64,000 nt of DNA, taken from assembly GCF_030244015.1 (NCBI RefSeq), contig NZ_JASSYX010000002.1, positions 62,001-126,000 on the forward strand. The letters are read 5' to 3'. Position 1 is the stretch's first letter. Every line of letters begins with the position of its first letter. The notes beneath the pieces are model-generated. The model made no database searches and was not told where the DNA came from. It was given only the letters and a program-made list of their open reading frames with translations. The DNA is from Pedobacter ginsengisoli. GTDB lineage: Bacteria > Bacteroidota > Bacteroidia > Sphingobacteriales > Sphingobacteriaceae. Both the position numbers and the translations under genes were made by a program. This document shows positions 17,406 through 27,200 of the stretch, one piece after another.

Positions 17406-18626
17406 TTGAATACAGAATATTTCATAGCAGGGCGCATTGCGCTCAAGTCAGAACGTACATTTTCCAAACTCATTGTCCGCATCGCTATAGCAGGAGTGAT
17501 GCTCAGTCTGGCCGTGATGATGCTTTCTGTAGCGATCATTAAGGGTTTCAAGACTGAGATCCAGGAAAAGGTGAGGGGATATATCGGTGATGTGCGGATC
17601 TTCAAGTTTGACCTCAACAATTCATTTGAACTTTCTCCTTTTGTTCCTGCGCCGGAGACCATCAATAATCTGAAAAAGAACCCGGAAGTAGAATATTTCC
17701 AGCCATACGCCACCAAGCCGGCCATTATTTCAGCCAACAATGAAGTAGAAGGGATCAACTTTAAGGGCATAGATAAAACCTTCAACTGGGATTACATCCG
17801 CAAGCACCTGGTGAGTGGTACGGTCATTGACTTTAGCGATAGTACCAAAGCCACGCGGCAGATCATGATCTCGCAGTTTACGGCCAGCCGGATGAACCTG
17901 AAGATCGGCGACAACTTCATCATGTATTTCGTACAGGACCCGCCGCGTAAACGGCCTTTTAAAATTGTCGGTATCTATAATATCGGAGTAGAAGAGATCG
18001 ACAAAAACTTTGTCATCGGCGACCTCAACCTGATCCGGAGGCTGAACAACTGGAAGGCCGATGAAATAGGGGGAATAGAGATCAGGATCAAAGATTTTTC
18101 CAGGCTGAAGCAAACCTCTGCCGACATTTACAAGGGCCTGGAGATCAAGCTCAAATCTGAATCTGTACAGGAATATTTTCCAGCTATATTTACCTGGCTG
18201 TCTCTCCTTGATGTCAATACGACTGTCCTGCTGGTACTGATGATGGTAGTGGGGGTTATCAACATGATCACAGCATTGCTCATTATGATCCTGGAACGTA
18301 CCAATATGATCGGCCTGCTCAAATCTATGGGTATGACCGATGTGAGCATCATGAAGATTTTTCTGTACAACGCCATTTACCTGGTCGGCATCGGCCTGCT
18401 GCTGGGCAATATACTCGGCCTGGGTCTTGGTTTTATCCAGCAATATACCCATGTATTTAAGCTGGACCAGTCATCTTATTATCTTTCTTATGTGCCCATA
18501 GAAATTCATTTCCTGGATGTGCTGCTTTTAAATATAGCTACTGTGGTCATCTGTTTCCTGGTACTCATCATCCCTTCCATGCTCGTCAGTAAGATCAGTC
18601 CGCTCAAAGCCATCAGGTTTAAGTAA
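17406..18626 (+). CDS. ABC transporter permease, LolE/FtsX family
   Basis: 406 aa inner-membrane permease of the lipoprotein-releasing type. Four predicted membrane segments: about 22-46 (VRIAIAGVMLSLAVMMLSVAI), 275-300, 318-347 and 373-398, with a large periplasmic loop between the first two. The start is TTG at 17406 (NTEYFIAGRIALKSERTFSKLIVR), the usual N terminus for this family in Bacteroidota; no ATG lies before the first membrane segment. The conserved C-terminal IMILERTNMIGLLKSMGMT and PSMLVSKISPLKAIRFK motifs are intact. The partner ATPase (LolD-like) is not in the window. Confidence 0.88.
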   Translation: MNTEYFIAGRIALKSERTFSKLIVRIAIAGVMLSLAVMMLSVAIIKGFKTEIQEKVRGYIGDVRIFKFDLNNSFELSPFVPAPETINNLKKNPEVEYFQPYATKPAIISANNEVEGINFKGIDKTFNWDYIRKHLVSGTVIDFSDSTKATRQIMISQFTASRMNLKIGDNFIMYFVQDPPRKRPFKIVGIYNIGVEEIDKNFVIGDLNLIRRLNNWKADEIGGIEIRIKDFSRLKQTSADIYKGLEIKLKSESVQEYFPAIFTWLSLLDVNTTVLLVLMMVVGVINMITALLIMILERTNMIGLLKSMGMTDVSIMKIFLYNAIYLVGIGLLLGNILGLGLGFIQQYTHVFKLDQSSYYLSYVPIEIHFLDVLLLNIATVVICFLVLIIPSMLVSKISPLKAIRFK

Positions 18627-18856
18627 TTCCCCCCAGTTCATTTAGCCCTTAGCTTAAGATAGGCTTACCTCACAAAGGGGTCACACCCATATTACATTCG
18701 GGATTCACCCGGGGTTGAAAGGGCCTGAAGCGTTTCGACCTTGGTTGGGATCCGGTTGTGACATGGCTTTATGGTTATTCTGAGTAAAAGCAGAATGCCT
18801 TGAGTTCAGCATCTGATCTGCACTATACCGGGAAAATATAAATGTTTTATGTTCTT
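18627..18856. other. Intergenic stretch with no recognised feature
   Basis: Between the permease stop and the receptor promoter. It is GC-rich with several short self-complementary runs, but I could not assign an RNA gene, terminator or reading frame. Confidence 0.4.
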
Positions 18857-18875
18857 ATTTGGACTTGATCTAAAT
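18857..18875 (+). promoter_or_regulatory. Fur-box-like inverted repeat
   Basis: ATTTGGA-CTTGA-TCTAAAT, two 7 bp arms with one mismatch, close to the ATTTAGA/TCTAAAT layout of Fur boxes. It covers the -33 element of the receptor promoter, a placement that suits iron-dependent repression. Confidence 0.5.
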
Positions 18876-18888
18876 AGTTCTATATTTG
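18858..18888 (+). promoter_or_regulatory. Bacteroidota promoter of the siderophore-receptor operon
   Basis: A -33 TTTG at 18858-18861, a 19 bp spacer and a -7 TATATTTG at 18881-18888: a textbook TTTG-N19-TAnnTTTG arrangement. Transcription is predicted to start near 18895, leaving a leader of about 77 nt. Confidence 0.7.
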
Positions 18889-18902
18889 TGGTGAAATAAA
18901 AA

Positions 18903-18945
18903 GCCACACGGTTCGGACCCGTGTGGCAAAAACCGGCGAAGCCGG
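18903..18945 (+). promoter_or_regulatory. Two hairpins in the receptor mRNA leader
   Basis: Stem 1: GCCACACGG (18903-18911) with CCGTGTGGC (18919-18927). Stem 2: CCGGC (18933-18937) with GCCGG (18941-18945). They lie between the predicted transcript start and the ATG; neither is followed by a T run. Confidence 0.55.
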
Positions 18946-18971
18946 CTCACCTTTAATCGTAGTTAAAAGTC

Positions 18972-21554
18972 ATGCAAATTAAGAAATTTTTGCCATTGGG
19001 CATACTATGTGCCTGCGTATTTGTTACAAATGCCCAAACGACGCCAAACGGCGCATTGGATGAATCGTCCCAACATCATTCAACTGATCAAACGACTCTG
19101 AAAAAAAACGGCAGTGCGGCGCCATTCGTTGTGCAAAAACGATTGACAGATCCAGAAGACGAGCAGAAATCCGGCAGCATTAAGGGCCGGATCACTACTG
19201 CAGATGGCAGTGTGGCGCCGTATGTATCGGTTGTCTTAAAAGGAACTTCACTTGGCGCTGTCACTGATGAAGATGGGCAGTACCAGATCCGCAGGGTACC
19301 TGCCGGCGATTATACCATCGTGGTATCGGCAGTAGGTCTTTATCCAAAAGAAAAGGAAGTCCGGGTAATTGGCAGGGGAACTGTTGTAGCAGATTTTTCT
19401 TTGAATGAGAACGCTTCACAACTGGATGCAGTAAATGTCAAAGCCTATAAAAAGAAATATAAGGCAGACAAAGTTTCGCCTTCGCTGCGTTTGCAATCCC
19501 CGCTGATCGAGGTGCCCCAGAACATTAAGGTAGTGACAGGCCAGCTGATCGCGGACCAGATGGTATTTGATATTGTGGACGGGGTCACCCGTAACGTATC
19601 GGGTACGACCCGCACCGGTCACTGGGATGCGCAGTATGCCAACATCTCTACCCGGGGTACTTCTATTCCTGCATTCCGAAACGGGATGAACATGAAGATG
19701 CCCTGGGGCCCGCTGACTGAGGATGCAGCAACCATTGAGCGCGTGGAGTTTGTAAAAGGCCCTTCTGGTTTTATAATGGCCAATGGCGAGCCTGGGGGTA
19801 TTTATAATATTGTAACTAAGAAGCCTACAGGTGAGAACCGCAGTTCTGCTACTTTGAGTGGTGGCGGTTTTGGCCTGGGCCGGGCTGCTGTAGATATCGA
19901 CGGTAAACTGTCTAAAGACGGTCGTTTGCTGTTCCGTTTCAACGCTGCCGCACAGACCAAGGGCAGCTACAATAAATACAACTATACAGATAAATATGTG
20001 ATTGCCCCGGTGATCAGCTATCAGATCGATTCCAATACTTTGATCACTGCTGAATATACGACACAGCATGTGGAAGCGCAGGCTTTGGGTACTTACGGTT
20101 TTTCTCCTAAGGGACTGGGCGATACTGACCCGAGTTTTTTCCTTGGAGATCCTACACTTGATCCTGCGAAATTGTATGACCACAATGCAACTTTGTACTT
20201 CAATCACAAACTGGACAACAACTGGAAAATAAATGGTCAGGTTGCTTATGTAAAGTATGGTCTGGCCGGTGGTACGCCCTGGATGACCACGCTTGCGCCT
20301 AATGGGGACATGAGACGTAATGTGAACATCAGCGAGGAGCTGGCGATCAATAAAAATGCGCAGCTGAGCATAATGGGCGATGCGCGTACTGGAGATGTGG
20401 TACACCGGATCATGACGGGTGTTGATTTCGGGAACCTGAAAACATGGGGGGATTTTGCGAGTGTGCAACAGCCTGACCTGCAACTGGTCGGTAATGCTAC
20501 TTTCAATATCTATAACCCGACTTATGGTTCATTGGCGAATATCCCGGTTTTTGACCGTTCAAAAAGTATTCAGATCCGGTCTGCAATTCCTGCTAACCTT
20601 TCTTATCTAACCAACCTGACTTATACGGGTGTTTATGTTCAGGATGAGATCAGGATGCTGGAAGAAAAGCTGCGCCTGACCCTTGCCGGACGTTATACGC
20701 ATGCAGTTACTGTAGGAAGAACCAATCTGGCCCAGGTTTCTGACAATGCTTTCAGCCCGCGTGTGGGGTTGAGCTATTCTATCCTGAAAGATTTCTCTGC
20801 CTATACGCTTTATGACCAGAGCTTCCTGCCTACTGCGGGACAGGATTATGAGGGCAACAACTTCAAGCCTGTCAGGGGAAATAATATGGAGTTTGGTCTG
20901 AAAAAAGACTTCTTTGACAGCAAATGGAATGCAACTGCTGCCGTTTATCAGATCACTAAAGAAAACGTACTTACTGCAGATCCAAGGGCTGGACTGGAGC
21001 TGTCAGCCGGCCCTCCCGCTACTTATTATCCGACAAACATCCGTGTCCAGACTGGTGAGCAGCAGTTCAGGGGTGTGGAGCTGGACATCTCCGGAGAAAT
21101 CGTGAATGGTCTGAACGTGGTGCTCAACTACGCTTATACCCATGCTAAGGTGACTGAAGACAACAATCCGCTGTATGTGAACAAACCTGTTCCGGGTTCT
21201 GTGAAACACATCACCAATGGCTGGTTGTCTTACCGTTACAGAAAGCAAGGTTCATTGCTGAATGGTTTCGGCCTGACTGGCGGTTATCAGGTGCAGCTGG
21301 GCAGAAACTCAGGAACGATTGCGCTTCCGCTGCAATTGCCGGCCTACTACCGTTTTGATGCGGGTGCTTCTTATGAAAGAGGCAAATTCGGACTTTCTGT
21401 TTTGGTGAACAATCTGCTTGACCGCAGGCTGCTGACCCAGGGTTCTTTCACAGATCTGGGTGCTAAGGCTACTGCGACTTCTGTGTCTTACTATACTTAT
21501 ATCTACGAAGTGCCTAGAAACGCAAGGGTTTCCCTGACGTACAGGTTTAAATAA
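18972..21554 (+). CDS. TonB-dependent siderophore receptor with carboxypeptidase-like N-terminal domain
   Basis: 860 aa outer-membrane receptor. Signal peptide about residues 1-22 (ends CVFVTNAQ). Residues about 68-150 form a CarboxypepD_reg-like domain (SGSIKGRITTADGSVAPYVSVVLKGTSLGAVTDEDGQYQI). The plug (about 170-290) has PQNIKVVTGQLIADQ and the VEFVKGPSGFIMANGEPGGIYNIVTKKP motif typical of ferric-siderophore receptors; the remainder is a 22-strand barrel ending in YRFK with a terminal aromatic. The gene is first in a three-gene set with a PepSY protein and a DUF4198 protein, behind a promoter overlapped by a Fur-like box, which supports iron uptake. The cognate siderophore is unknown. Confidence 0.9.
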   Translation: MQIKKFLPLGILCACVFVTNAQTTPNGALDESSQHHSTDQTTLKKNGSAAPFVVQKRLTDPEDEQKSGSIKGRITTADGSVAPYVSVVLKGTSLGAVTDEDGQYQIRRVPAGDYTIVVSAVGLYPKEKEVRVIGRGTVVADFSLNENASQLDAVNVKAYKKKYKADKVSPSLRLQSPLIEVPQNIKVVTGQLIADQMVFDIVDGVTRNVSGTTRTGHWDAQYANISTRGTSIPAFRNGMNMKMPWGPLTEDAATIERVEFVKGPSGFIMANGEPGGIYNIVTKKPTGENRSSATLSGGGFGLGRAAVDIDGKLSKDGRLLFRFNAAAQTKGSYNKYNYTDKYVIAPVISYQIDSNTLITAEYTTQHVEAQALGTYGFSPKGLGDTDPSFFLGDPTLDPAKLYDHNATLYFNHKLDNNWKINGQVAYVKYGLAGGTPWMTTLAPNGDMRRNVNISEELAINKNAQLSIMGDARTGDVVHRIMTGVDFGNLKTWGDFASVQQPDLQLVGNATFNIYNPTYGSLANIPVFDRSKSIQIRSAIPANLSYLTNLTYTGVYVQDEIRMLEEKLRLTLAGRYTHAVTVGRTNLAQVSDNAFSPRVGLSYSILKDFSAYTLYDQSFLPTAGQDYEGNNFKPVRGNNMEFGLKKDFFDSKWNATAAVYQITKENVLTADPRAGLELSAGPPATYYPTNIRVQTGEQQFRGVELDISGEIVNGLNVVLNYAYTHAKVTEDNNPLYVNKPVPGSVKHITNGWLSYRYRKQGSLLNGFGLTGGYQVQLGRNSGTIALPLQLPAYYRFDAGASYERGKFGLSVLVNNLLDRRLLTQGSFTDLGAKATATSVSYYTYIYEVPRNARVSLTYRFK

Positions 21555-21584
21555 TTAATGCTTAAAAATTAACTCATCAGGACA

Positions 21585-22928
21585 ATGGTTACTGTAAACA
21601 GGCAAACGGCTGTAAAGAAAAAGGGCAGGGGTCCTCTTTTCAACAGGATCAATAAATGGCTGCACTTGTGGCTGGGGCTTAGTTCGGGGATCATTGTTCT
21701 GATCGTTTGCCTGACCGGCTGCATCTGGGTTTTTCACGATGAAATTGAAGGGCTGCTAGAGCCGGAGACGAAGGTAGAAAAACAGGATAAACCTGTACTT
21801 ACACCATCTCAGCTGACTGCAATCGCTTTCCAGAATTATCCGGATAAGGTACCTGCTTATGCTAATTATCAGCAGGGACGGGCCATCAACCTGACGCTGA
21901 AAGGCCCAACGGATGAGGGCAGAAGGGGTGGTGGCACTTTAATGAAGATCAATCCGTACACCGGTGAGGTGATCAGCAAGGTAGTACGCCAGAAAGATGA
22001 GGTTGATTTTTTCAGGTTCATCCTGAATGGTCACCGCTTTTTATGGTTGCCTTTGGAGATCGGAAGGCCTGTTGTAAATTATGGAACGCTCGTTTTTGTG
22101 GTGCTGCTCATCACCGGGCTGATCTGGTGGTATCCGAAGAAATGGAATAAATCTACGCGGGATAAAAGTTTTAAGATCAAATGGGGCGCTTCTTTTAAAA
22201 GAGTGAACCTGGACCTGCACAATGTGCTTGGCTTTTATTCTTTGCTGTTTTTGCTGGCCATCGCCCTTACGGGAATGGTCTATGGCATCAAATGGTACAG
22301 CGAAGGTTTATACTGGGTCACTTCAGGTGGGGAGAAGCTGGCGGAATATAAACGCCTGGAGTCAGATTCGCTGCAGGCAGGCAAGCATTATTCGCCAAAA
22401 CAGGCGATGGATCTGGCCTGGAACAAGGTCATCGGTAAACACCCGGAATCAATGGGTTTTTATTATAATTTCCCGGATATTTCGAAAGCTAAATCCAGTA
22501 TTAACATTACGGTTTACCCCAGTGCGGGTCAGTTTTATAATAGTGAGGGCTATACTTTCGATCAGCATACGCTGAAGGAACTGAAGCGCGAAGACGCGTA
22601 TTCGGTGGCCTATGCCAATGCTTCTTTCGGGCAGAAGCTCCGCAAGATGAACTATGACATTCATGTGGGCAGTATCCTTGGTTTTCCGGGGAAGGTGCTG
22701 GCATTTTTAGTGACACTGATCGGGGCGAGTTTGCCGGTTACGGGCTTTCTGATCTGGTTTGGCCGCAAGTTTAAGAAAAAGAAAGGCAAAAAAGGGGATG
22801 ATACTGGAACAGGCGCTGCGGACGAGGTCGCTGACAAGCCTGCAGTGAAGCCGAGGCCGGGGGTAATTACCAAAGAGCAGGAGCCTGTGCTGGCTGCGAA
22901 CGCCCGTATTGACCGATCGTATAATTAA
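21585..22928 (+). CDS. PepSY-associated membrane protein (iron-uptake reductase-like)
   Basis: 447 aa inner-membrane protein. Membrane segments near 26-50 (WLHLWLGLSSGIIVLIVCLTGCIWVFHDEI), 160-180, 205-232 and 365-390, with PepSY-like periplasmic parts between. His residues within the first, third and fourth helices (KWLHLW, DLHNVLG, DIHVGSILG) are arranged as in the PepSY_TM family, whose members are suspected to reduce or release iron from siderophores. The tail after residue 395 is Lys/Gly-rich and cytoplasmic. It starts 30 bp after the receptor stop. Confidence 0.85.
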   Translation: MVTVNRQTAVKKKGRGPLFNRINKWLHLWLGLSSGIIVLIVCLTGCIWVFHDEIEGLLEPETKVEKQDKPVLTPSQLTAIAFQNYPDKVPAYANYQQGRAINLTLKGPTDEGRRGGGTLMKINPYTGEVISKVVRQKDEVDFFRFILNGHRFLWLPLEIGRPVVNYGTLVFVVLLITGLIWWYPKKWNKSTRDKSFKIKWGASFKRVNLDLHNVLGFYSLLFLLAIALTGMVYGIKWYSEGLYWVTSGGEKLAEYKRLESDSLQAGKHYSPKQAMDLAWNKVIGKHPESMGFYYNFPDISKAKSSINITVYPSAGQFYNSEGYTFDQHTLKELKREDAYSVAYANASFGQKLRKMNYDIHVGSILGFPGKVLAFLVTLIGASLPVTGFLIWFGRKFKKKKGKKGDDTGTGAADEVADKPAVKPRPGVITKEQEPVLAANARIDRSYN

Positions 22929-22986
22929 ATCATTTTAAAGTGGCCGTTGTGGTCGCTTCATTACCAATAAAAACAGATACAAACTC

Positions 22987-23700
22987 ATGAAAAAAATGAT
23001 CTTTTTATTGCTGACTTTATTTCTCAGCTTCGTAACTACCAGCATTTTCGCCCATGCATTGTGGATTGAGACGGCGGCAACCGGAAAAGTTGGCCAGAAA
23101 CAGCCGGTAAAAGTTTTTTATGGCGAATATGCGGATCTGGGCCGGGACAGTGTCGCTACCTGGTATTCTGATGTAAAGGAATTCAGCCTTTGGCTGGTAG
23201 GTCCGGACAATAAAAAAACGCAGCTGACTTTATCCCCCGGACTGAATTATTTTGAAGGTAGTTTTACTCCCTATCAAAATGGTTCTTATACGCTGATGGT
23301 TAGTCATGAAGCTAAAGAGCTTGGCGGCACCACAAAGTATCATTTCCTCTCCAGCGCAAGTGTCAGCGTCGGTAATGTGGCACCTGCGTTAGCTCAGAAT
23401 GACAATGCGCTCAGACTACACCTGGATGATGTAAGTTCACTGAAGGCAAAAAAGGCCATCAAAATGACCGCTTTCCTTCAAACGGCTGCTGCTCCAAAAA
23501 AAGTGGTAACTGTTTTCTCGCCTGTTGGCTGGTCCAAAGAATTTTACACTGACGCAAACGGCGCGTTCGAATTTACCCCGCTTTGGGCAGGGCGGTATGT
23601 GGTTGAAATAAGTGACATGGACAAGACTCCTGGCCATCACAATGGTAAGGATTATAAAGCGACCTGGAAAGGTGCGACTTATAGTTTTGAGATTAAGTAG
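22987..23700 (+). CDS. Periplasmic DUF4198-family protein
   Basis: 237 aa with a Sec signal peptide (MKKMIFLLLTLFLSFVTTSIFAHA). Mature start HALWIETAATGKVGQKQPVKVFYGEY matches DUF4198-type proteins, a family of beta-rich periplasmic proteins linked to metal uptake. The His directly after the cleavage site and YGEYADL are family hallmarks. It is the third gene of the receptor operon, 58 bp after the PepSY gene, and is followed by a terminator. The metal-binding role is inferred from family and context. Confidence 0.78.
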   Translation: MKKMIFLLLTLFLSFVTTSIFAHALWIETAATGKVGQKQPVKVFYGEYADLGRDSVATWYSDVKEFSLWLVGPDNKKTQLTLSPGLNYFEGSFTPYQNGSYTLMVSHEAKELGGTTKYHFLSSASVSVGNVAPALAQNDNALRLHLDDVSSLKAKKAIKMTAFLQTAAAPKKVVTVFSPVGWSKEFYTDANGAFEFTPLWAGRYVVEISDMDKTPGHHNGKDYKATWKGATYSFEIK

Positions 23701-23763
23701 GTTCCGATCAATATTTTAAGTCTTTTTTAGGTTTTACAGACCATCATTTATAGTTAATGTAGG

Positions 23764-23790
23764 AAGCCGGGCTTGATGCCCGGTTTTTTT
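23764..23790 (+). terminator. Rho-independent terminator of the iron-uptake operon
   Basis: CCGGGC-TTGAT-GCCCGG followed by seven T residues, 64 bp after the DUF4198 gene. Confidence 0.85.
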
Positions 23791-23832
23791 GTAGGCGATG
23801 TGCTGGTGTTGGCCTGGTTTTATTGAAAAATG

Positions 23833-23876
23833 TTTTACTATCACAAGCGTTTGCGCAAACGCTTGTGATAGTAAAA
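23833..23876. promoter_or_regulatory. Perfect 44 bp palindrome, operator copy 1 (upstream of susC)
   Basis: Perfect dyad centred between 23854 and 23855. Core CAAGCGTTTG-CG-CAAACGCTTG contains two back-to-back LacI-type half-operators (CAA-nCGn-TTG), flanked by ACTATCA and TGATAGT arms. A near-identical copy lies at 34615-34660, and a LacI-family regulator is encoded between them. The dyad centre is about 45 bp upstream of a TTTG that could be a -33 element. Confidence 0.85.
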
Positions 23877-23897
23877 ATCTCTATATACATTTCTAAA

Positions 23898-23931
23898 GTT
23901 TGTATTTTATGCTGATGTACAATATTTTAGC
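23898..23931 (+). promoter_or_regulatory. Promoter-like block shared with the symporter operon
   Basis: TTTGTATTTTATGCTG followed by TGTA-AAT and TTTAG is shared with 34682-34714. TTTG (23899) may serve as the -33 element; the -7 match to TAnnTTTG is weak, which would fit a promoter that needs an activator. Confidence 0.5.
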
Positions 23932-24041
23932 ATAAGTGATAACCAAAAAAAATATTGTTCCATATTTAAGACTATCTTAAAATACAGGAAATAACGGGTA
24001 TAAACCAAAGATAACATTGAGCTGATGATACAAAAAAATCA

Positions 24042-24077
24042 GGGGATACAAATATCCCCCCGGGGACTTTTTTGTCC
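24042..24077 (+). promoter_or_regulatory. Two hairpins in the long susC leader
   Basis: GGGGATA-CAAA-TATCCCC (24042-24059), then GGAC-TTTTTT-GTCC (24064-24077). They lie in the leader of roughly 260-300 nt between the promoter block and the susC start. The remaining leader shows no gene. Confidence 0.5.
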
Positions 24078-24228
24078 TTGTTGAAGCAGCTGGAGAGGAG
24101 AACTTTTATGTAATAAACGGATACAATAGGAACAATCCCCTGCCGGCCTTTGCCTGTAGTTTGTGTGAACGGCCTGCCTGCGGAAAGGATAAATGATTAA
24201 CCAAGTATATAACCAAAGTAAACCAAAT

Positions 24229-27200
24229 ATGAAATTTTGTGCTTTTAATCCGCCCGTTGTTTCCGGGACGGATGAGAAATCCATTTCGAATATCAAACGA
24301 CAGTTCATCCTGGCCGGCCTGATTTTCTTTTTTTTGCCGGGATTGATGCAGGTACATGCTGCTGAAATGCGGCATTTGTCTGTTGAAAAGACAAATGAGG
24401 CCATTAATGCCCGGGCTATTATCAGGGGAAGGGTACTGGATGAAACGGACCGGCCGATCCCGGGGGCGGTCATAAAAGTCAAGGGGACAAAAATTGCCAC
24501 GAGTACAAACACGGAAGGGGAGTTTATGCTGGACCTGGACAATGCTGGTGTAACACTGGTGGTTTCTTTTGTAGGCTATCAGCTTCAGGAAGTCGCTGTG
24601 TCGGTGGACAAAGCTAAAGAACTGCTGACGATAAAGATGGTACAGGAAAACAATTCGCTGGATGATGTGGTAGTTGTGGCCTTTGGCAAGCAAAAGAAAA
24701 CGGAAGTTGTTGGTGCCATGACCACGATCAAGCCTTCTGAATTAAAGATCCCTTCGAGTAATTTAACGACTGCGCTGGCGGGCCGCTTGTCGGGTGTGAT
24801 TGCCTATCAGCGAAGCGGAGAGCCGGGTGCTGATAATGCGGATTTCTTCATCAGGGGTGTTAATTCCTTTGGATATAAGGTAGATCCGTTGATCCTTGTT
24901 GATAATCTTGAGGTGAGTAAAGAGGATTTTGCAAGGCTGACTACTGAAGATATCGCCAGTTTTTCCATTATGAAGGATGCGTCTGCAACTGCCTTGTATG
25001 GTGCCCGAGGTGCCAACGGGGTCATACTTGTGACGACAAAGCAAGGATCAGACGGGAAGGCCAAGATCAGTTTCCGTATTGAAAATACAGTTTCTACCCC
25101 TACTAAGGACCTTGAACTGGCTGATCCGGTAACTTATATGAAACTGCACAATGAGGCGGTGGCTACACGTGATCCTCTGGGAGTCAGGCCCTATTCGAGG
25201 GAGAAGATTGACAATACCGTCGTAGGGTCGGGTTCGTTTATTTATCCCAGTACGGACTGGCAGGAGGAGATATTGAAGAAATCAACGATGAACCAGCGTG
25301 CGCATCTCAATATCAGCGGCGGTGGGAAAGTCGCCAGGTATTATGTGGCCGGTGCGTTTGCGAAAGATAATGGCATGCTGAAGGTAAACGGGAACAGCAA
25401 TTTTAACAATAATATTGACCTCAAAACGTATCAGCTGCGGTCCAATACCAATATCAATGTAACGCCGAGCAGTGAGATCATTGTGCGCCTTAGCGGTATT
25501 TTTGATGACTATACGGGCCCGATAAACGGGGGTACAGGGGTATATAAGAATGTGATGCAGACCAACCCGGTTCTGTTTCCCGCTTTTTACCCGGTCGATG
25601 AGGCTCATATGGGGGTAGAGCATACGCTGTTTGGAAATTATGACAGTGGCAGGTACCTCAATCCTTATGCAGAGATGGTAAAGGGATATAAGGATTATTC
25701 GAGGTCATCGATGAGTGCGACCATCGAGTTTAAGCAGGATTTAAGTTCGGTCACCAAAGGGCTGAGCTTGTCGGCGATGGGAAGTACAAACAGGCAGTCT
25801 TACTTTGACATCAGCCGTTATTATAACCCGTTCTATTACCAGTTGCTGCCGGGATCTTATGACAGGAAGACGGGTGAATACGCGATCAATGTCATCAATC
25901 CGCTTGGTGGTACCGAATTTTTAGGCTTGGGCGGCGGCTCTAAGGAGGTTTCTTCTGTGTTCCACCTGCAGTCGATCTTAAATTACAACCGGATCTTTGG
26001 TGAAAAACATGCCATCGGCGGATTGCTGGTCTACCTCATGCGCAATAACCTGGTGGGCAATGTCAGCAATCTCCAGGAATCGCTTCCTTACCGCAATTCG
26101 GGTTTGTCCGGACGGTTTACTTATGCTTATGACAACCGCTATGCGGCGGAGTTCAATTTTGGCTATAATGGTTCGGAAAGGTTTTACAAGACCAACAGGT
26201 TTGGGTTTTTCCCCTCGGCGGGTGTTGCTTGGACGGTGTCTAATGAGAAATTCTGGAAACCGGATTTTGCTTTGTCGAAGCTAAAACTAAGGGCTACCTA
26301 CGGGCTGGTTGGGAATGACCAGATCGGCAGTGCGCAGGACAGGTTCTTTTACCTCTCGGAAGTCAATATGAACGATCCGAATAGGTCCGGAATATTCGGA
26401 GAGGACAGGGGGTACAGTAGAAACGGGATCACGGTGTCGAGGTATGACAACAGGGACATCACCTGGGAGACTTCAAAAAAGCTGAACCTGGGGCTGGAAC
26501 TGGGCTTTTTGAAAAATAAGGTGGAGATTCTGGCTGACTATTTTACGGAACACCGGTACAATATTTTGATGACGCGTGCGTCTATACCAGCTACGATGGG
26601 CCTTTCTGCTTCTTCCAAGGCTAATGTAGGTGAGGCCAACAGCCATGGCGTCGATATTTCTGTGGATGGAAACCATTATTTCACTCCGGCTTTTTGGGTG
26701 AGTGCAAGGGGGAACTTTACATACTCGACCAGCAAATTCAAGGTGTATGAGGAACCGCTCTATCCCAATGATTATTCATCACGTGTGGGACATCCGCTGT
26801 CCCAGCAATGGGGATATATTGCGGAACGTCTTTTCATTGATGAGGCGGAAGTGGCAAATTCGCCGCGCCAGACTTTTGGTACACGTTCGGCGATGGCAGG
26901 GGATATCAAATACAAGGATATTAATGGTGATGGCACGATCACTGAGCTGGATAAAATGCCTGTCGGTTATCCGGCTACTCCGGAAATCATTTATGGTTTT
27001 GGATTGTCGGGAGGATACAGGGATTTTGACCTTTCCTTTTTCCTGCAGGGATCTGCCCGTTCGTCTTTTTGGATAGACCCGGCGGCGACTGCGCCTTTTA
27101 TAGGCGGGACCAGTGATTTTATCAGACAAAATCAGTTGCTCAAGGCTTATGCTGATGACCATTGGTCTGAAGAAAACAGAAACTCTTATGCGTTGTGGCC

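Noticed and set aside
17730..18452. 240-codon minus-strand frame inside the permease gene
   Set aside because: The plus frame has four membrane helices and conserved FtsX-type motifs; the opposite frame has no recognisable domain.
18627..18856. Possible tRNA or structured RNA in the gap before the receptor operon
   Set aside because: No TpsiC arm of the GGTTCGAATCC type, acceptor stem or clear family motif could be found.
19416..20483. Open frame of 355 codons on the minus strand inside the siderophore-receptor gene
   Set aside because: It lies fully within a receptor with unambiguous signature motifs; composition and lack of any recognisable fold show it is a shadow.
23833..23876. The 44 bp palindrome as a rho-independent terminator for the DUF4198 gene
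   Set aside because: A proper terminator with seven T residues already lies at 23764-23790. The palindrome recurs as an upstream element at 34615 with conserved promoter spacing, which fits an operator better; its T/A flanks could still terminate weakly.
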